Part shown: positions 7,856-15,651 of the stretch, piece by piece | How the letters are laid out: every line of letters starts with the position of its first letter | Position numbering within the stretch: the first letter of the stretch is position 1 | Source: Candidatus Desulfobulbus rimicarensis | GTDB taxonomy: Bacteria; Desulfobacterota; Desulfobulbia; Desulfobulbales; Desulfobulbaceae | Length of the DNA: 56,503 nucleotides | Assembly (NCBI GenBank): GCA_008633435.1 | Contig: RKSL01000037.1 | Span: 1-56,503, forward strand | Direction of reading: 5' to 3' | Notes under the pieces: generated by a model | Databases searched by the model: none | Told to the model about the DNA's origin: nothing | Seen by the model: only the letters and a program-made list of their open reading frames with translations | Made by a program: the position numbers and the translations under genes

Positions 7856-8917
7856 ATGTTGAAAAAAACGATTGCATTATCAGCTGTTGCGTCTTTTGCC
7901 CTGCTCTGGACCGCAACCAGCCAGGCAGCTGGCGGGCGTGATTACATCGCCATTGTCGGCTCTTCCACTGTCTACCCCTTTGCCACCACAGTAGCCGAAC
8001 AGTTTGGCAAAACCACTAAATTTAAAACCCCTAAAATCGAATCGACCGGTTCTGGCGGCGGTATGAAACTTTTTTGTGCCGGTTCTGGTATTGAAACCCC
8101 GGACATCACCAATGCCTCGCGTCGGATAAAACATTCTGAATATGAAAAATGTCAGAAAAACGGGGTAAAAGAGATAACAGAAATTAAAATTGGTTATGAC
8201 GGTATTGTTATCGCCAATGCCAAGACTGCAGAGCGGCTCAAGCTCACCAAAAAAGACCTCTATTTAGCTCTTGCCAAGGACGTTCCCAGTCCGGATGGCA
8301 GTGAAAAACTGGTAGCCAACCCCTATACCACCTGGAAAGATGTCAATCCGGCTCTGCCCGACACCAAGATCGAAGTGCTTGGCCCACCGCCCACATCCGG
8401 TACCCGTGATGCCTTTGTCGAGCTCGCCATGGAAGGCGGATGTAAAACAATCGACTGGATCAAGGCTATCAAGAAAAAAGATAAAAAACAGTTTAAGGCC
8501 ATCTGTCATACAGTTCGTGAAGACGGTGCCTATATTGAGGCCGGTGAAAACGACAATCTGATTGTCCAGAAACTCGCAGCCAACCCCAAGGCACTGGGAA
8601 TTTTCGGTTTCAGTTTTCTTGACCAGAATGGGGATAAGATTCAGGGTTCGCTTGTCAACGGTGAAGAACCGACATTTGAGAACATTGCAGCAGGCAAATA
8701 TCCTGTTTCCCGACCTCTCTTCTTTTACGTAAAAAAATCCCATGTAGGCGTGATACCGGGCATGGTTGAATACTTAAACGAATTCACCAGTGATAAAGCC
8801 TGGGGTGAAGAAGGGTACCTTGCAGACAAAGGGTTGATCCCCATGCCAGCAGAGGAACGCAGCCGGTTTGCAGCAGATGCCAAGGCCCTTAAGCCTCTGG
8901 TTTTAACAAAAGAATAA
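7856..8917 (+). CDS. pstS: Phosphate-binding periplasmic protein PstS
   Basis: A 353-residue substrate-binding protein with a signal peptide (MLKKTIALSAVASFALLWTA, cleavage after SQA near residue 24). Phosphate-binding elements are visible: GSSTVYPF near the N-terminus, STGSGGGMKLFC, TNASRRIK, and PPTSGTRDAFVELA. TAGGAG lies six bases before the ATG. A Pho-box-like pair precedes the gene. An IS66-type MITE is inserted two bases after the stop and separates it from pstB. Protein-coding sequence is intact. Confidence 0.95.
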   Translation: MLKKTIALSAVASFALLWTATSQAAGGRDYIAIVGSSTVYPFATTVAEQFGKTTKFKTPKIESTGSGGGMKLFCAGSGIETPDITNASRRIKHSEYEKCQKNGVKEITEIKIGYDGIVIANAKTAERLKLTKKDLYLALAKDVPSPDGSEKLVANPYTTWKDVNPALPDTKIEVLGPPPTSGTRDAFVELAMEGGCKTIDWIKAIKKKDKKQFKAICHTVREDGAYIEAGENDNLIVQKLAANPKALGIFGFSFLDQNGDKIQGSLVNGEEPTFENIAAGKYPVSRPLFFYVKKSHVGVIPGMVEYLNEFTSDKAWGEEGYLADKGLIPMPAEERSRFAADAKALKPLVLTKE

Positions 8918-8919
8918 TT

Positions 8920-9094
8920 GTAACTATTCAGCTGTACCCAATCTTCAGGCGGTCAGTCCGCCTCGCATAGACGGGTTAAAGCTCGTTGGCCTGCTCGGAG
9001 TCTCACAGGTTCGCTGACTTACCTGAATCTCAGGTCATCTGATCAGTTACACTCAGTGGTTTTGCAAGTTTTTTGCACCCACCTGAAGAGTTAC
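8920..9094 (+). mobile_element. MITE with IS66-type ends between pstS and pstB
   Basis: A 175-bp non-coding element that begins GTAACTATTCAGCTG and ends CACCTGAAGAGTTAC, forming terminal inverted repeats. It is flanked by a perfect 8-bp direct repeat, GAATAATT (8912-8919 and 9095-9102), as expected for a target duplication. GTAA ends and 8-bp duplications are typical of the IS66 family. It is homologous, in opposite orientation, to the 107-bp element at 34350-34456, sharing ends and an inner stretch (CTTCAG-CGGTCAG / GGGTTA-AGC-CGTTGG), but carries about 70 extra bases. It encodes no transposase. Confidence 0.82.
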
Positions 9095-9119
9095 GAATAA
9101 TTAATCATTACCAATTATA

Positions 9120-9146
9120 CTGCCGAAGCCTGTACAGCTTCGGCAG
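9120..9146 (+). promoter_or_regulatory. Stable hairpin in the pstB leader
   Basis: A perfect 10-bp stem, CTGCCGAAGC / GCTTCGGCAG, with a seven-base loop, ends 12 bases before the pstB ATG and just ahead of its AAGGA. There is no T-run, so this is more likely an mRNA processing or stability structure between pstS and pstB than a terminator. Confidence 0.55.
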
Positions 9147-9158
9147 TTAAGGATAACC

Positions 9159-10016
9159 ATGGTCACAATGGCAGCTCCAGCAGCAACAGCACGAACAGCC
9201 AGAACAGACAACAAAGTCGACCGGGAAGATAGGTCAACAGTAGGGCATCAATTTGTTGATAATGCCAGAATGACCTGCCGGGACGTCAATGTCTATTACG
9301 GGGAAAAACACGCGATAAAAAACGTGTCCATTGATGTTGGTCGCAACGAGGTGCTTGCCATGATCGGCCCGTCAGGCTGTGGCAAATCTACCTTTTTACG
9401 CTGCCTGAACCGGATGAACGACACTGTTGACACCTGTCGTGTTTATGGTGAGATTCGGCTGGATGAGCTGGACATTTACGATAAATCCGTCGACGTTGTT
9501 CCCTTGCGGGCTCAGGTGGGCATGGTCTTTCAAAAACCCAATCCCTTTCCCAAGTCAATTTATGAAAACGTGGCCTATGGCCCGAAAATTCATGGTCTGT
9601 CGGCTAACCGTACAGAGCTTGATCATATTGTCGAAAGCTCGCTTAAAAAAGCTGGCCTCTGGACAGAGGTCAATGATCGTCTCGATCAGCCCGGAACCGG
9701 GCTATCTGGCGGGCAGCAGCAACGGCTCTGCATTGCAAGAGCCATTGCGGTACGCCCGGAGGTCATCCTTATGGACGAACCCTGCTCAGCTCTTGATCCC
9801 ATTGCAACAGCAACGGTTGAAGATCTGATTGCCGAATTGCAGGAACAGTACACCATTGTGATAGTCACCCATAACATGCAGCAGGCTGCCCGGGTTTCCC
9901 AGCGGACAGCCTATTTTCACCTGGGTGATCTGATTGAAGTGGGTAAAACTGATCGGGTTTTTACCAATCCCCGCCATAAACTGACTGAGGATTATATTAC
10001 CGGCCGTTTTGGCTGA
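9159..10016 (+). CDS. pstB: Phosphate ABC transporter ATP-binding protein PstB
   Basis: Cytoplasmic ATPase of the Pst transporter, 285 residues. It shows the Walker A motif [10 protein letters not shown]-loop ([11 protein letters not shown]), signature [14 protein letters not shown], Walker [14 protein letters not shown] and the switch His in VTHNM. About 35 N-terminal residues are a poorly conserved extension, and an internal start (for example M at residue 37, [11 protein letters not shown]) cannot be excluded; AAGGATAACC before the first ATG supports the longer form. It ends the pst cluster and faces ppk2 tail to tail across 34 bases. A MITE and a hairpin separate it from pstS. Confidence 0.95.
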   Translation: MVTMAAPAATARTARTDNKVDREDRSTVGHQFVDNARMTCRDVNVYYGEKHAIKNVSIDVGRNEVLAMIGPSGCGKSTFLRCLNRMNDTVDTCRVYGEIRLDELDIYDKSVDVVPLRAQVGMVFQKPNPFPKSIYENVAYGPKIHGLSANRTELDHIVESSLKKAGLWTEVNDRLDQPGTGLSGGQQQRLCIARAIAVRPEVILMDEPCSALDPIATATVEDLIAELQEQYTIVIVTHNMQQAARVSQRTAYFHLGDLIEVGKTDRVFTNPRHKLTEDYITGRFG

Positions 10017-10050
10017 TCAGACCTGATGACAACTTCAGCTCTGTACTGTT

Positions 10051-11175
10051 CTAACCGACAAAACTGCCCAGCTTAATGCGTTGGGCATCCATTATTTCCT
10101 TCTCGCGGGAACCCGAAATAACCACTTTTGAGTCAGGCACAAAATTCAGATCATTATTGCCCCGCTCATAGGGTACCGCATTTAAAATCACCTTCATGGC
10201 ATTAAGACGGGCTTCATGTTTATTATTTGAGCGGATTATTGTCCATGGTGCGATGTTGGTGTGGGTTTTCTTTAACATCTCATATTTCTGATTGGTAAAA
10301 TCATCCCAACGATCCTGGGCCTGCACGTCAATTTCAGAGAGTTTCCATTGCCGGAGCGGGTCGGTTTTACGCCGTTTAAACCGTTTAGCCTGTTCTTCTT
10401 TAGTCACTGAGAAATAGAGTTTCACAAGAATCGTTCCCTGCCTGACCAGGTCCTTTTCAAATCCCACCACGCCCCGCATGAAGTTCTTATACTCTTCAGG
10501 CGTACAAAAACCAAACACAGGCTCAACAACAGCCCTGTTGTACCAGCTACGGTCAAAGATCACGACTTCACCACCCCGGGGAAAATGGGCAGTATACTTT
10601 TGGAAAAACCATTGCGTTTTTTCCTGATCATTAGGCTTTGCCATGGCTACAATGCGGTAATGCTTTTCATTCATATAGCGGGTCACCCGACGGATTGTGC
10701 CACCTTTACCTGCTGCGTCACGTCCTTCAAACAGAATAATCATCCGTTTGCGATTATTCTCAAGGCATTTCTGCATCCGGATCAGTTCGGCCTGGTAAGG
10801 TTTGAGCGCCTCTTCCCGGTGAAAACGCTTCACTGCCTTACGCTGGAACTTATTTAACCCGGGCCCCCCTTGTTTAAGATCAGCAAACTCTTTAAATAAC
10901 TCTTTAAGAACAATAGGTTTTTTCTTGTAGAGAACTACTTCAGGATTCACAATATCCGCCGTAATTTTTTCTTTTTTTCCAGATGATTTTTTGCTTTTTA
11001 ATAATTTGACTTTTTTACCAAAGCCTCGTTTTCCACTCTTTACCGCACTCTTGGCCTTGCTCTTTTCCTGTTTTGTTGCCGTGTTTACTTTTGTCTCACG
11101 TTGTTCTTTTTTGCCTTTCTTATCTTTTTGTTCAGCAGGAACAGTTTTTTTATTACTCTTCTTTCCAACAACCAT
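10051..11175 (-). CDS. ppk2: Polyphosphate kinase 2 family protein
   Basis: Cytoplasmic nucleotide kinase that uses polyphosphate as phosphate donor or acceptor. The PPK2 core (about 90-374) shows Walker A GRDAAGKGG, the lid region RRVTRYMNEKHYR, Walker B VVIFDRSWYNRAVVEPVFGF, and PLRQWKLSEID. The start is an ATG with GGGAGG eight bases upstream, giving 374 residues; an in-frame TTG-type start 51 bases earlier lacks support. The first 80 or so residues are very lysine-rich and of low complexity, perhaps for binding polyphosphate. Whether ADP, GDP or AMP is preferred cannot be read from sequence. It adjoins the pst genes, tying phosphate uptake to polyphosphate turnover. Confidence 0.9.
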   Translation of the reverse strand: MVVGKKSNKKTVPAEQKDKKGKKEQRETKVNTATKQEKSKAKSAVKSGKRGFGKKVKLLKSKKSSGKKEKITADIVNPEVVLYKKKPIVLKELFKEFADLKQGGPGLNKFQRKAVKRFHREEALKPYQAELIRMQKCLENNRKRMIILFEGRDAAGKGGTIRRVTRYMNEKHYRIVAMAKPNDQEKTQWFFQKYTAHFPRGGEVVIFDRSWYNRAVVEPVFGFCTPEEYKNFMRGVVGFEKDLVRQGTILVKLYFSVTKEEQAKRFKRRKTDPLRQWKLSEIDVQAQDRWDDFTNQKYEMLKKTHTNIAPWTIIRSNNKHEARLNAMKVILNAVPYERGNNDLNFVPDSKVVISGSREKEIMDAQRIKLGSFVG

Positions 11176-11296
11176 TGCAGCCACCTCCCGACAGTTTATT
11201 CTCAACGCAACCAGGTAATACCACAAGCTGGCAGCCCCTCCCCTTCTCTATTTCATGCTCAAAATATCCCATCGCTTCCAGCCAGTCAATACAGAA

Positions 11297-11329
11297 AAAA
11301 TACAGGTAAAATACATAGAAAAATACTGT
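11297..11329. promoter_or_regulatory. Three 11-bp direct repeats upstream of ppk2
   Basis: AAAATACAGGT, AAAATACATAG and AAAAATACTGT adjoin in exact 11-bp phase, about 120 bases above the ppk2 ATG. The period resembles the Pho-box arrays but the core differs. A regulatory role is conjecture. Confidence 0.35.
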
Positions 11330-11358
11330 ATTAAAATTCCTTGATCACTTGTCTGTTA

Positions 11359-13011
11359 TCAGGATCTGAAATGCGTTGCCAGATAGGTGCGCAGGCTGAT
11401 TTTTTCACCGTTAATGCCTAATTTTTTGCGAAGATTATTACGATATGTCTCAACAGTGCGCACTCCTATCCTGAGCACTCCGGCAATCTCCTTGCTGGTT
11501 TTTCCCTGCCGGACAAGGTCGACAATGACACTTTCCCGGGGAGAAAGTTTGAGCATAATTTCCCGTGCCTTTGGCGAAAACTGTTCAGTAATCGAGGCGA
11601 TATGGGCTGAAATTATCTGTATAATTTCAGCCTGCTTATCAGTGAGTGGAGATTGGCGGAGCAGATGAAGATAAGGGTGAACAAACTCCTGCAGTCTAAG
11701 TGCAATCTGTTCTTCAACCCGTTCTTTGGTTCTGATATGCTGATCAAGCATTACCTTAAGGGCAATATTTGCATCTTCGGCTTCTTTCTTCTTCTGTTCA
11801 AGCTCCAGAAGTGCTCTTTTTTGCGCAGTAATATCCCTTGAAATAAGGCCAAAACCGATACGAACCTGGTCATTGTTGACAATACAAAACACAGTTGTAG
11901 CCAGAAAACGGCTTTGATTACGGCCACATTGTTCAATGATACATTCACAACGCTGCTCCTTGTCTGCCTTGGCCACGGCCTCAAGAAACTGATGCTGATT
12001 TTTGACGTCCGCATATAAAACAGCCCCGTTGTGGCCTACTGCCTCATCCGGGGCGCAACTGCTGTCGTAGAGTTTTTCAGCAGCATGATTATGCAAAAGA
12101 ATAGTCAGCGAGGTGTCCATGATAGTGATGGCCATATCCCCGGTTGACTGGAGCATACTGTCTAGAATTGGTGCGTGTTCAACCTGTTGTCTGGCCTGGA
12201 TAAGCTGGGTTTCTTTTTGGCGAATCACTCCTTTAAGATGATCAGTGTAACTGGTGCGCAATCCTTTGACCAAATCTGTTTCCGTGACAATCCCCACACA
12301 ATGGCCACTGCTGTTTGTTACTACAAGACGGCGCAATCGTTTCTGCGACAAGATCTTTGCCGCTTCATGGCTTGAGACATCGGAGAACACTGTCTGCACC
12401 GGCGCACTCATCACCTTATGCAAGAGCAAACGATCAAGTGGTTTGCCGGAACGAATAAAACCAAGCACATCCCGCTCAGTGATAATCCCAAGGGGATAGC
12501 CATTATCCTCCATGACAAGTGAGCTGATATGACGCTCATTCATTATCTGCACAGCCTTGAACACAGAGAGTGAAGACCGCATCGTGACAATATCCCGACT
12601 CATAATCTGACCAACGGTTTTAAACTCCATGAAGTATTCAAGCCCGAGATGGGCAAGAAAATCTGTGGAGGTGATAATGCCGACCAGAATACCATCATGA
12701 TCGAGTACAACCAGATGGCGATAACGATGCTGCAGCAACAGTTGATAGGCCTCTCTATAATCCATGTCAACCAAAGCTGTCAGTGGCGGGCGGCTCATCA
12801 GCTGATCAATGGACCAGGAAGAATCTATTATGCCACCCGCCCGAATCTGAATAAGAGCACGCTCAGTAAAAATACCAAGGGGGCTGCGATCTCTGGCAAC
12901 AACAAGAGCGCTGAGCTGTTTCTGCTCCATCAGAGCAAGGGCCTGCCCAACAGCAGTTTCCGGGGTGACGGTGACAACAGGAGTTGTCATGATATCCTGT
13001 AACGTATTCAC
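11359..13011 (-). CDS. Four-CBS / PAS / LuxR-type transcriptional regulator
   Basis: A 550-residue soluble protein. Residues 1-270 carry two CBS pairs (four CBS motifs; for example DIMTTPVVTV, QIMSRDIVTM, KVMSAPVQTV), a module that often binds adenine nucleotides or S-adenosylmethionine. A PAS-like domain follows (about 285-400), then a helical stretch. The C-terminal LuxR/FixJ helix-turn-helix (LSPRESVIVDLVRQGKTSKE ... VRTVETYRNNLRKKLGI) should bind DNA. There is no receiver domain, so it looks like a one-component regulator. It starts 57 bases after the FucA-like aldolase gene on the same strand, hence probably co-transcribed with mtnA. Its ligand and targets are unknown. Confidence 0.8.
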   Translation of the reverse strand: MNTLQDIMTTPVVTVTPETAVGQALALMEQKQLSALVVARDRSPLGIFTERALIQIRAGGIIDSSWSIDQLMSRPPLTALVDMDYREAYQLLLQHRYRHLVVLDHDGILVGIITSTDFLAHLGLEYFMEFKTVGQIMSRDIVTMRSSLSVFKAVQIMNERHISSLVMEDNGYPLGIITERDVLGFIRSGKPLDRLLLHKVMSAPVQTVFSDVSSHEAAKILSQKRLRRLVVTNSSGHCVGIVTETDLVKGLRTSYTDHLKGVIRQKETQLIQARQQVEHAPILDSMLQSTGDMAITIMDTSLTILLHNHAAEKLYDSSCAPDEAVGHNGAVLYADVKNQHQFLEAVAKADKEQRCECIIEQCGRNQSRFLATTVFCIVNNDQVRIGFGLISRDITAQKRALLELEQKKKEAEDANIALKVMLDQHIRTKERVEEQIALRLQEFVHPYLHLLRQSPLTDKQAEIIQIISAHIASITEQFSPKAREIMLKLSPRESVIVDLVRQGKTSKEIAGVLRIGVRTVETYRNNLRKKLGINGEKISLRTYLATHFRS

Positions 13012-13068
13012 AACAGGCTCACCAGAGTATGGTCTAAAACATTCCCGGTAATTTTTCCTTTCAGCACC

Positions 13069-13719
13069 TCAGGAACCAGGATTACGGTAGGATGCAAACT
13101 GTTGCAACACAGCCTCCATCTGCTGATCATCAAGCAGTTTCGGTGTGCCGATCTGCAAGCTCTGGCAGTACACTCTGGCCAGATTCTCAACTTCAATGGC
13201 CAGTGCCAGTACCTTATCAAGATTTTCTGCATGACAGATCATGCCATGATGCGACATGAGACACGCTTTGCGCCCATCAAGTGCGGCCATAACATTATCA
13301 GAGAGCTGCTCAGTGCCAAAAAGCGCATACGCAGCACATCGAATAGAATTGCCCCCGGCCAGGGCAATCATGTAATGAAACGCAGGAATTTCCCGATCAA
13401 GACAGGCAAGCGTTGTACACCAGGGCGGATGCACATGCAGCACGGCCCCGGCTTCGGGAACATTTTGATATATATCACGGTGCAAACGCCATTCTGAAGA
13501 GGGTGTATTGATCCCGCTGCAGCGGCCATTCATGGCCACCAGAACAATATCATCAGGCGTGCTTTGCTCATAAGGAAGAGCCGAAGGGGTAATAACCATC
13601 CCCGCTTCACTGCGAACACTCACATTGCCGGAGCTGCCCTGGTTGAGACCAATACTGTTCATTTTCAGCGCAATATCGAGTACTGCCTGTTGTTCTTTCC
13701 GACTGTTCTCTGCCATCAT
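13069..13719 (-). CDS. FucA-like class II aldolase, probable 5-(methylthio)ribulose-1-phosphate aldolase
   Basis: A 216-residue zinc-dependent class II aldolase closely resembling L-fuculose-1-phosphate aldolase. Visible features are SSEWRLH with the catalytic Glu, HVHPP giving two zinc-binding His, FHYMIALAGGNSI, and SHHGMI with the third His. It overlaps the mtnA stop by four bases (ATGA), so the two are translationally coupled. In the dihydroxyacetone phosphate shunt, MtnA makes 5-methylthioribulose-1-phosphate (or the 5-deoxy analogue) and a FucA-like aldolase cleaves it to DHAP and an aldehyde. That role is inferred from adjacency; MtnB-type dehydratase is an alternative but the FucA-like sequence argues against it. 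Confidence 0.8.
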   Translation of the reverse strand: MMAENSRKEQQAVLDIALKMNSIGLNQGSSGNVSVRSEAGMVITPSALPYEQSTPDDIVLVAMNGRCSGINTPSSEWRLHRDIYQNVPEAGAVLHVHPPWCTTLACLDREIPAFHYMIALAGGNSIRCAAYALFGTEQLSDNVMAALDGRKACLMSHHGMICHAENLDKVLALAIEVENLARVYCQSLQIGTPKLLDDQQMEAVLQQFASYRNPGS

Positions 13720-14798
13720 CCATGTTCCGGATAAAGAGAGAGCAATCCGGCCCGGCTGGCTTCACACACGCCCCGCTCGGTGATCAACCCGGTGACAAGA
13801 CGGGCAGGAGTGACATCAAAGGCAGGATTAGCCGCCACGGTTCCTGCCGGTGCAATCCGTACCCGGGTAATATTCTCGCCAGTGGTTGTACCCGCCACAT
13901 TCAGCACCTCTTCTTCACCGCGCTCTTCAATGGGAATCAATGCGCCGGAATCCAGTGTCCAGTCGATGGTTGATCCGGGCAGGGCGACATAAAAGGGCAG
14001 AGAATTATCATGTGCTGCCAACGCCTTCAGATAGGTGCCTATCTTATTACAGACATCACCATTGGCTGCTGTCCGGTCGGTGCCCACTATGCAGAGATCG
14101 ACTTTTCCCTGCTGCATCAGGTGCCCACCGGCATTATCAACAATGAGATGGTGCGCTATACCGGCCGCTTCAAGTTCCCAGGCCGTTAAATGTGCCCCCT
14201 GATTACGGGGACGGGTTTCGTCCACCCAGACATGGAGATCAATCCCCTGCTCCCTTGCCTTGTAAATCGGGGCAAGAGCTGTGCCCCAGTCAACAGTTGC
14301 CAGCCAGCCGGCATTACAATGGGTAAGGATATTCACCGAACCTTTCCCGTGCTGATGCTGCCTGATTAATCCTGCACCATGCTGCCCAAGGGCTTCGTTT
14401 ATGGCCACATCCTCATCACAGATTTTCGCGGCTTCCCGGTATGCCGCCTCAACCCGCTCCTCCGGGATAAGCGACAGCAGAACTGTCCGCATTCTTTCCA
14501 AGGCCCAACGAAGATTCACGGCCGTGGGTCTTGCGTTCAGCAGACAGGCACAGGCCCTTTCGAGTCCGGCATCAGAGCTGTCTTCAAGCAAAGCAAGACA
14601 AATACCGCAAGCTGTCGTTGCGCCAATAAGAGGAGCTCCCCGAACAAGCATATCGCTGATTGCCGTAACTGCATTCTGTAGCGTCTCAAGACGTATTGTT
14701 ACAAACTGATGAGGAAGTTTTGTCTGGTCAATTATACCAAAATAATGGGTGTTTTCTTCCCTCCAGATTGATCGATAAGGCTTGCCATTAACCAACAT
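13716..14798 (-). CDS. mtnA: S-methyl-5-thioribose-1-phosphate isomerase MtnA
   Basis: Converts 5-methylthioribose-1-phosphate (and probably 5-deoxyribose-1-phosphate) to the ribulose form, in salvage of methylthioadenosine and 5'-deoxyadenosine made by SAM enzymes. The 360-residue protein has the family's RGAPLIG motif, the catalytic Cys in THCNAG and the catalytic Asp in VGTDRTAANGD. The ATG follows AGGA by seven bases. A strong hairpin with a T-run lies directly upstream. The next gene is a FucA-like aldolase that overlaps it by four bases. No MtnP, MtnK or nucleosidase gene is in the window. Confidence 0.93.
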   Translation of the reverse strand: MLVNGKPYRSIWREENTHYFGIIDQTKLPHQFVTIRLETLQNAVTAISDMLVRGAPLIGATTACGICLALLEDSSDAGLERACACLLNARPTAVNLRWALERMRTVLLSLIPEERVEAAYREAAKICDEDVAINEALGQHGAGLIRQHQHGKGSVNILTHCNAGWLATVDWGTALAPIYKAREQGIDLHVWVDETRPRNQGAHLTAWELEAAGIAHHLIVDNAGGHLMQQGKVDLCIVGTDRTAANGDVCNKIGTYLKALAAHDNSLPFYVALPGSTIDWTLDSGALIPIEERGEEEVLNVAGTTTGENITRVRIAPAGTVAANPAFDVTPARLVTGLITERGVCEASRAGLLSLYPEHG

Positions 14799-14821
14799 AA
14801 TGAATTCCTGGGAGGTGTGTG

Positions 14822-14878
14822 AAAAAAAGAGGACGCTGACCTGCCCGGTACTTCGAGCGAAGTACCGGGCAGGTCAGC
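14822..14878 (-). terminator. Strong intrinsic terminator or attenuator ahead of mtnA
   Basis: A perfect inverted repeat of about 21 bp per arm (14835-14855 and 14858-14878, GCTGACCTGCCCGGTACTTCG on the plus strand). On the minus strand it is followed, six bases after the stem, by seven T, then the mtnA ribosome binding site. It could end transcription arriving from the lipoprotein genes or act as an attenuator in the mtnA leader. Confidence 0.6.
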
Positions 14879-14884
14879 AACGTA

Positions 14885-14981
14885 TAAACCAGCAAGGCTG
14901 GACCAAATTCGCCAACCACAAAAAACCAAAAAAGTCGGTCACTGCGGCGTGGCACGTTCGTAGATGCTGCAACTTTCAGAT
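14885..14981. repeat. ~100-bp intergenic repeat unit, first of a tandem pair
   Basis: Runs from ATAAACCAGCAAGGCTGGAC to AACTTTCAGATAAACC and is followed head to tail by a second unit starting at 14982. Shared internal stretches are CGCCAACCACAAAAAACC and GTCGGTCACTGCGGCGTG. A third unit lies at 24661. Open frames across these units produce look-alike peptides on the minus strand, which I regard as a by-product of the repeat. Confidence 0.65.
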
Positions 14982-15220
14982 AAACCAGCAAGGCTGAACC
15001 ATGTTCGCCAACCACAAAAAACCATGAAAGTCGGTCACTGCGGCGTGACAAGCTCACAGGTGCTGCGACTTTCAGATGAGCCGCATTCCCGGCGCGCCGG
15101 GCACAACAAAGGATGAACCAGAAGCCCGGAATGTCGATTTGCAGTGATAAAGCCGCAGGAGGAAACTAACTCTGTCTTCTGTCCTCTGGTTTCTGTTTTC
15201 TGTTTTCTGTTACGGATAAA
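14982..15220. repeat. Composite intergenic repeat, copy 1
   Basis: A ~240-bp block. The first ~100 bases are the CAGCAAGGCTGAACC unit. Then come ATTCCCGGC-CGCCGG-CAC, CAACAAAGGATGAA, GCAGTGATAA-GCCGCAGG and a purine/pyrimidine-biased tail of CTGT(C/T)TTCTG repeats ending TACGGATAAA. It aligns end to end with 24661-24888. No gene is apparent between 14799 and 15247 other than this repeat, the tandem unit before it and the mtnA leader hairpin. Confidence 0.7.
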
Positions 15221-15247
15221 CAAATGAACAATGCCTTGAGCCATGAA

Positions 15248-15649
15248 CTACTGCCCGGCAGGATGTGGTACCAGCTCCGGTGTCCAGAAGAGGACGCCAG
15301 CTTTAACAGCTTCATTTAAAAACACTTCTCCATCCCACTCCCTGACCTGATCATAATAGCCGGCATGCATGACTTTTAATGTTATTTTTGCCCCCGGCAC
15401 ATCATCTTCAACAAACTGACGGACAATCCGAATTGGCGTATGACCAAGATAAATCCATTCTGAGGAACGGGGACGATTCGGCCCACTGACTTTTAAAGCA
15501 ACATGCGAACCTTCCGGCTCGGAATTAATTTTAAACTGTACGGTTTGAATATCTGAGGCACAACCGTTTATACCGGCTACAAGGAGCACCGCAACAAGAA
15601 CAAAAGTTATTTTCTTTAGAAAATCAACTGCCTGAGAATATCTCTTCAT
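15248..15649 (-). CDS. Small lipoprotein with PEGA-like domain (downstream of pair)
   Basis: About 133 residues from an ATG with GGAAG five bases upstream (a GTG six bases earlier is also in frame). An N-terminal hydrophobic stretch ends at a Cys (GINGCAS), suggesting a lipoprotein, though the lipobox is imperfect. The rest resembles a PEGA domain: NSEPEGSHVALKVSG, then YLGHTPIRI, then KVMHAGYYD. It follows the other lipoprotein directly (2-bp gap from the chosen start), so the two form a pair under one promoter. Function unknown; surface or periplasmic scaffolding is a guess from the fold. Confidence 0.65.
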   Translation of the reverse strand: MKRYSQAVDFLKKITFVLVAVLLVAGINGCASDIQTVQFKINSEPEGSHVALKVSGPNRPRSSEWIYLGHTPIRIVRQFVEDDVPGAKITLKVMHAGYYDQVREWDGEVFLNEAVKAGVLFWTPELVPHPAGQ

Positions 15650-15651
15650 GA

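Noticed and set aside
8920-9094. CRISPR-like or riboswitch structure between pstS and pstB
   Set aside because: There is no regular repeat-spacer pattern, and the flanking 8-bp duplication plus a homologous copy elsewhere point to a mobile element.
14788-15057. Minus-strand frame of 89 codons with a repeated RRSDRL...FFVVGE peptide
   Set aside because: It lies wholly in the tandem intergenic repeat, and the peptide repeat is just the DNA repeat translated; the related copy at 24576-24779 is not conserved in frame or length.
15035-15244. Minus-strand frame with a KQKTETRGQKTE peptide
   Set aside because: It is the translation of the CTGTTTTCTG low-complexity tail of the composite repeat, not a gene.
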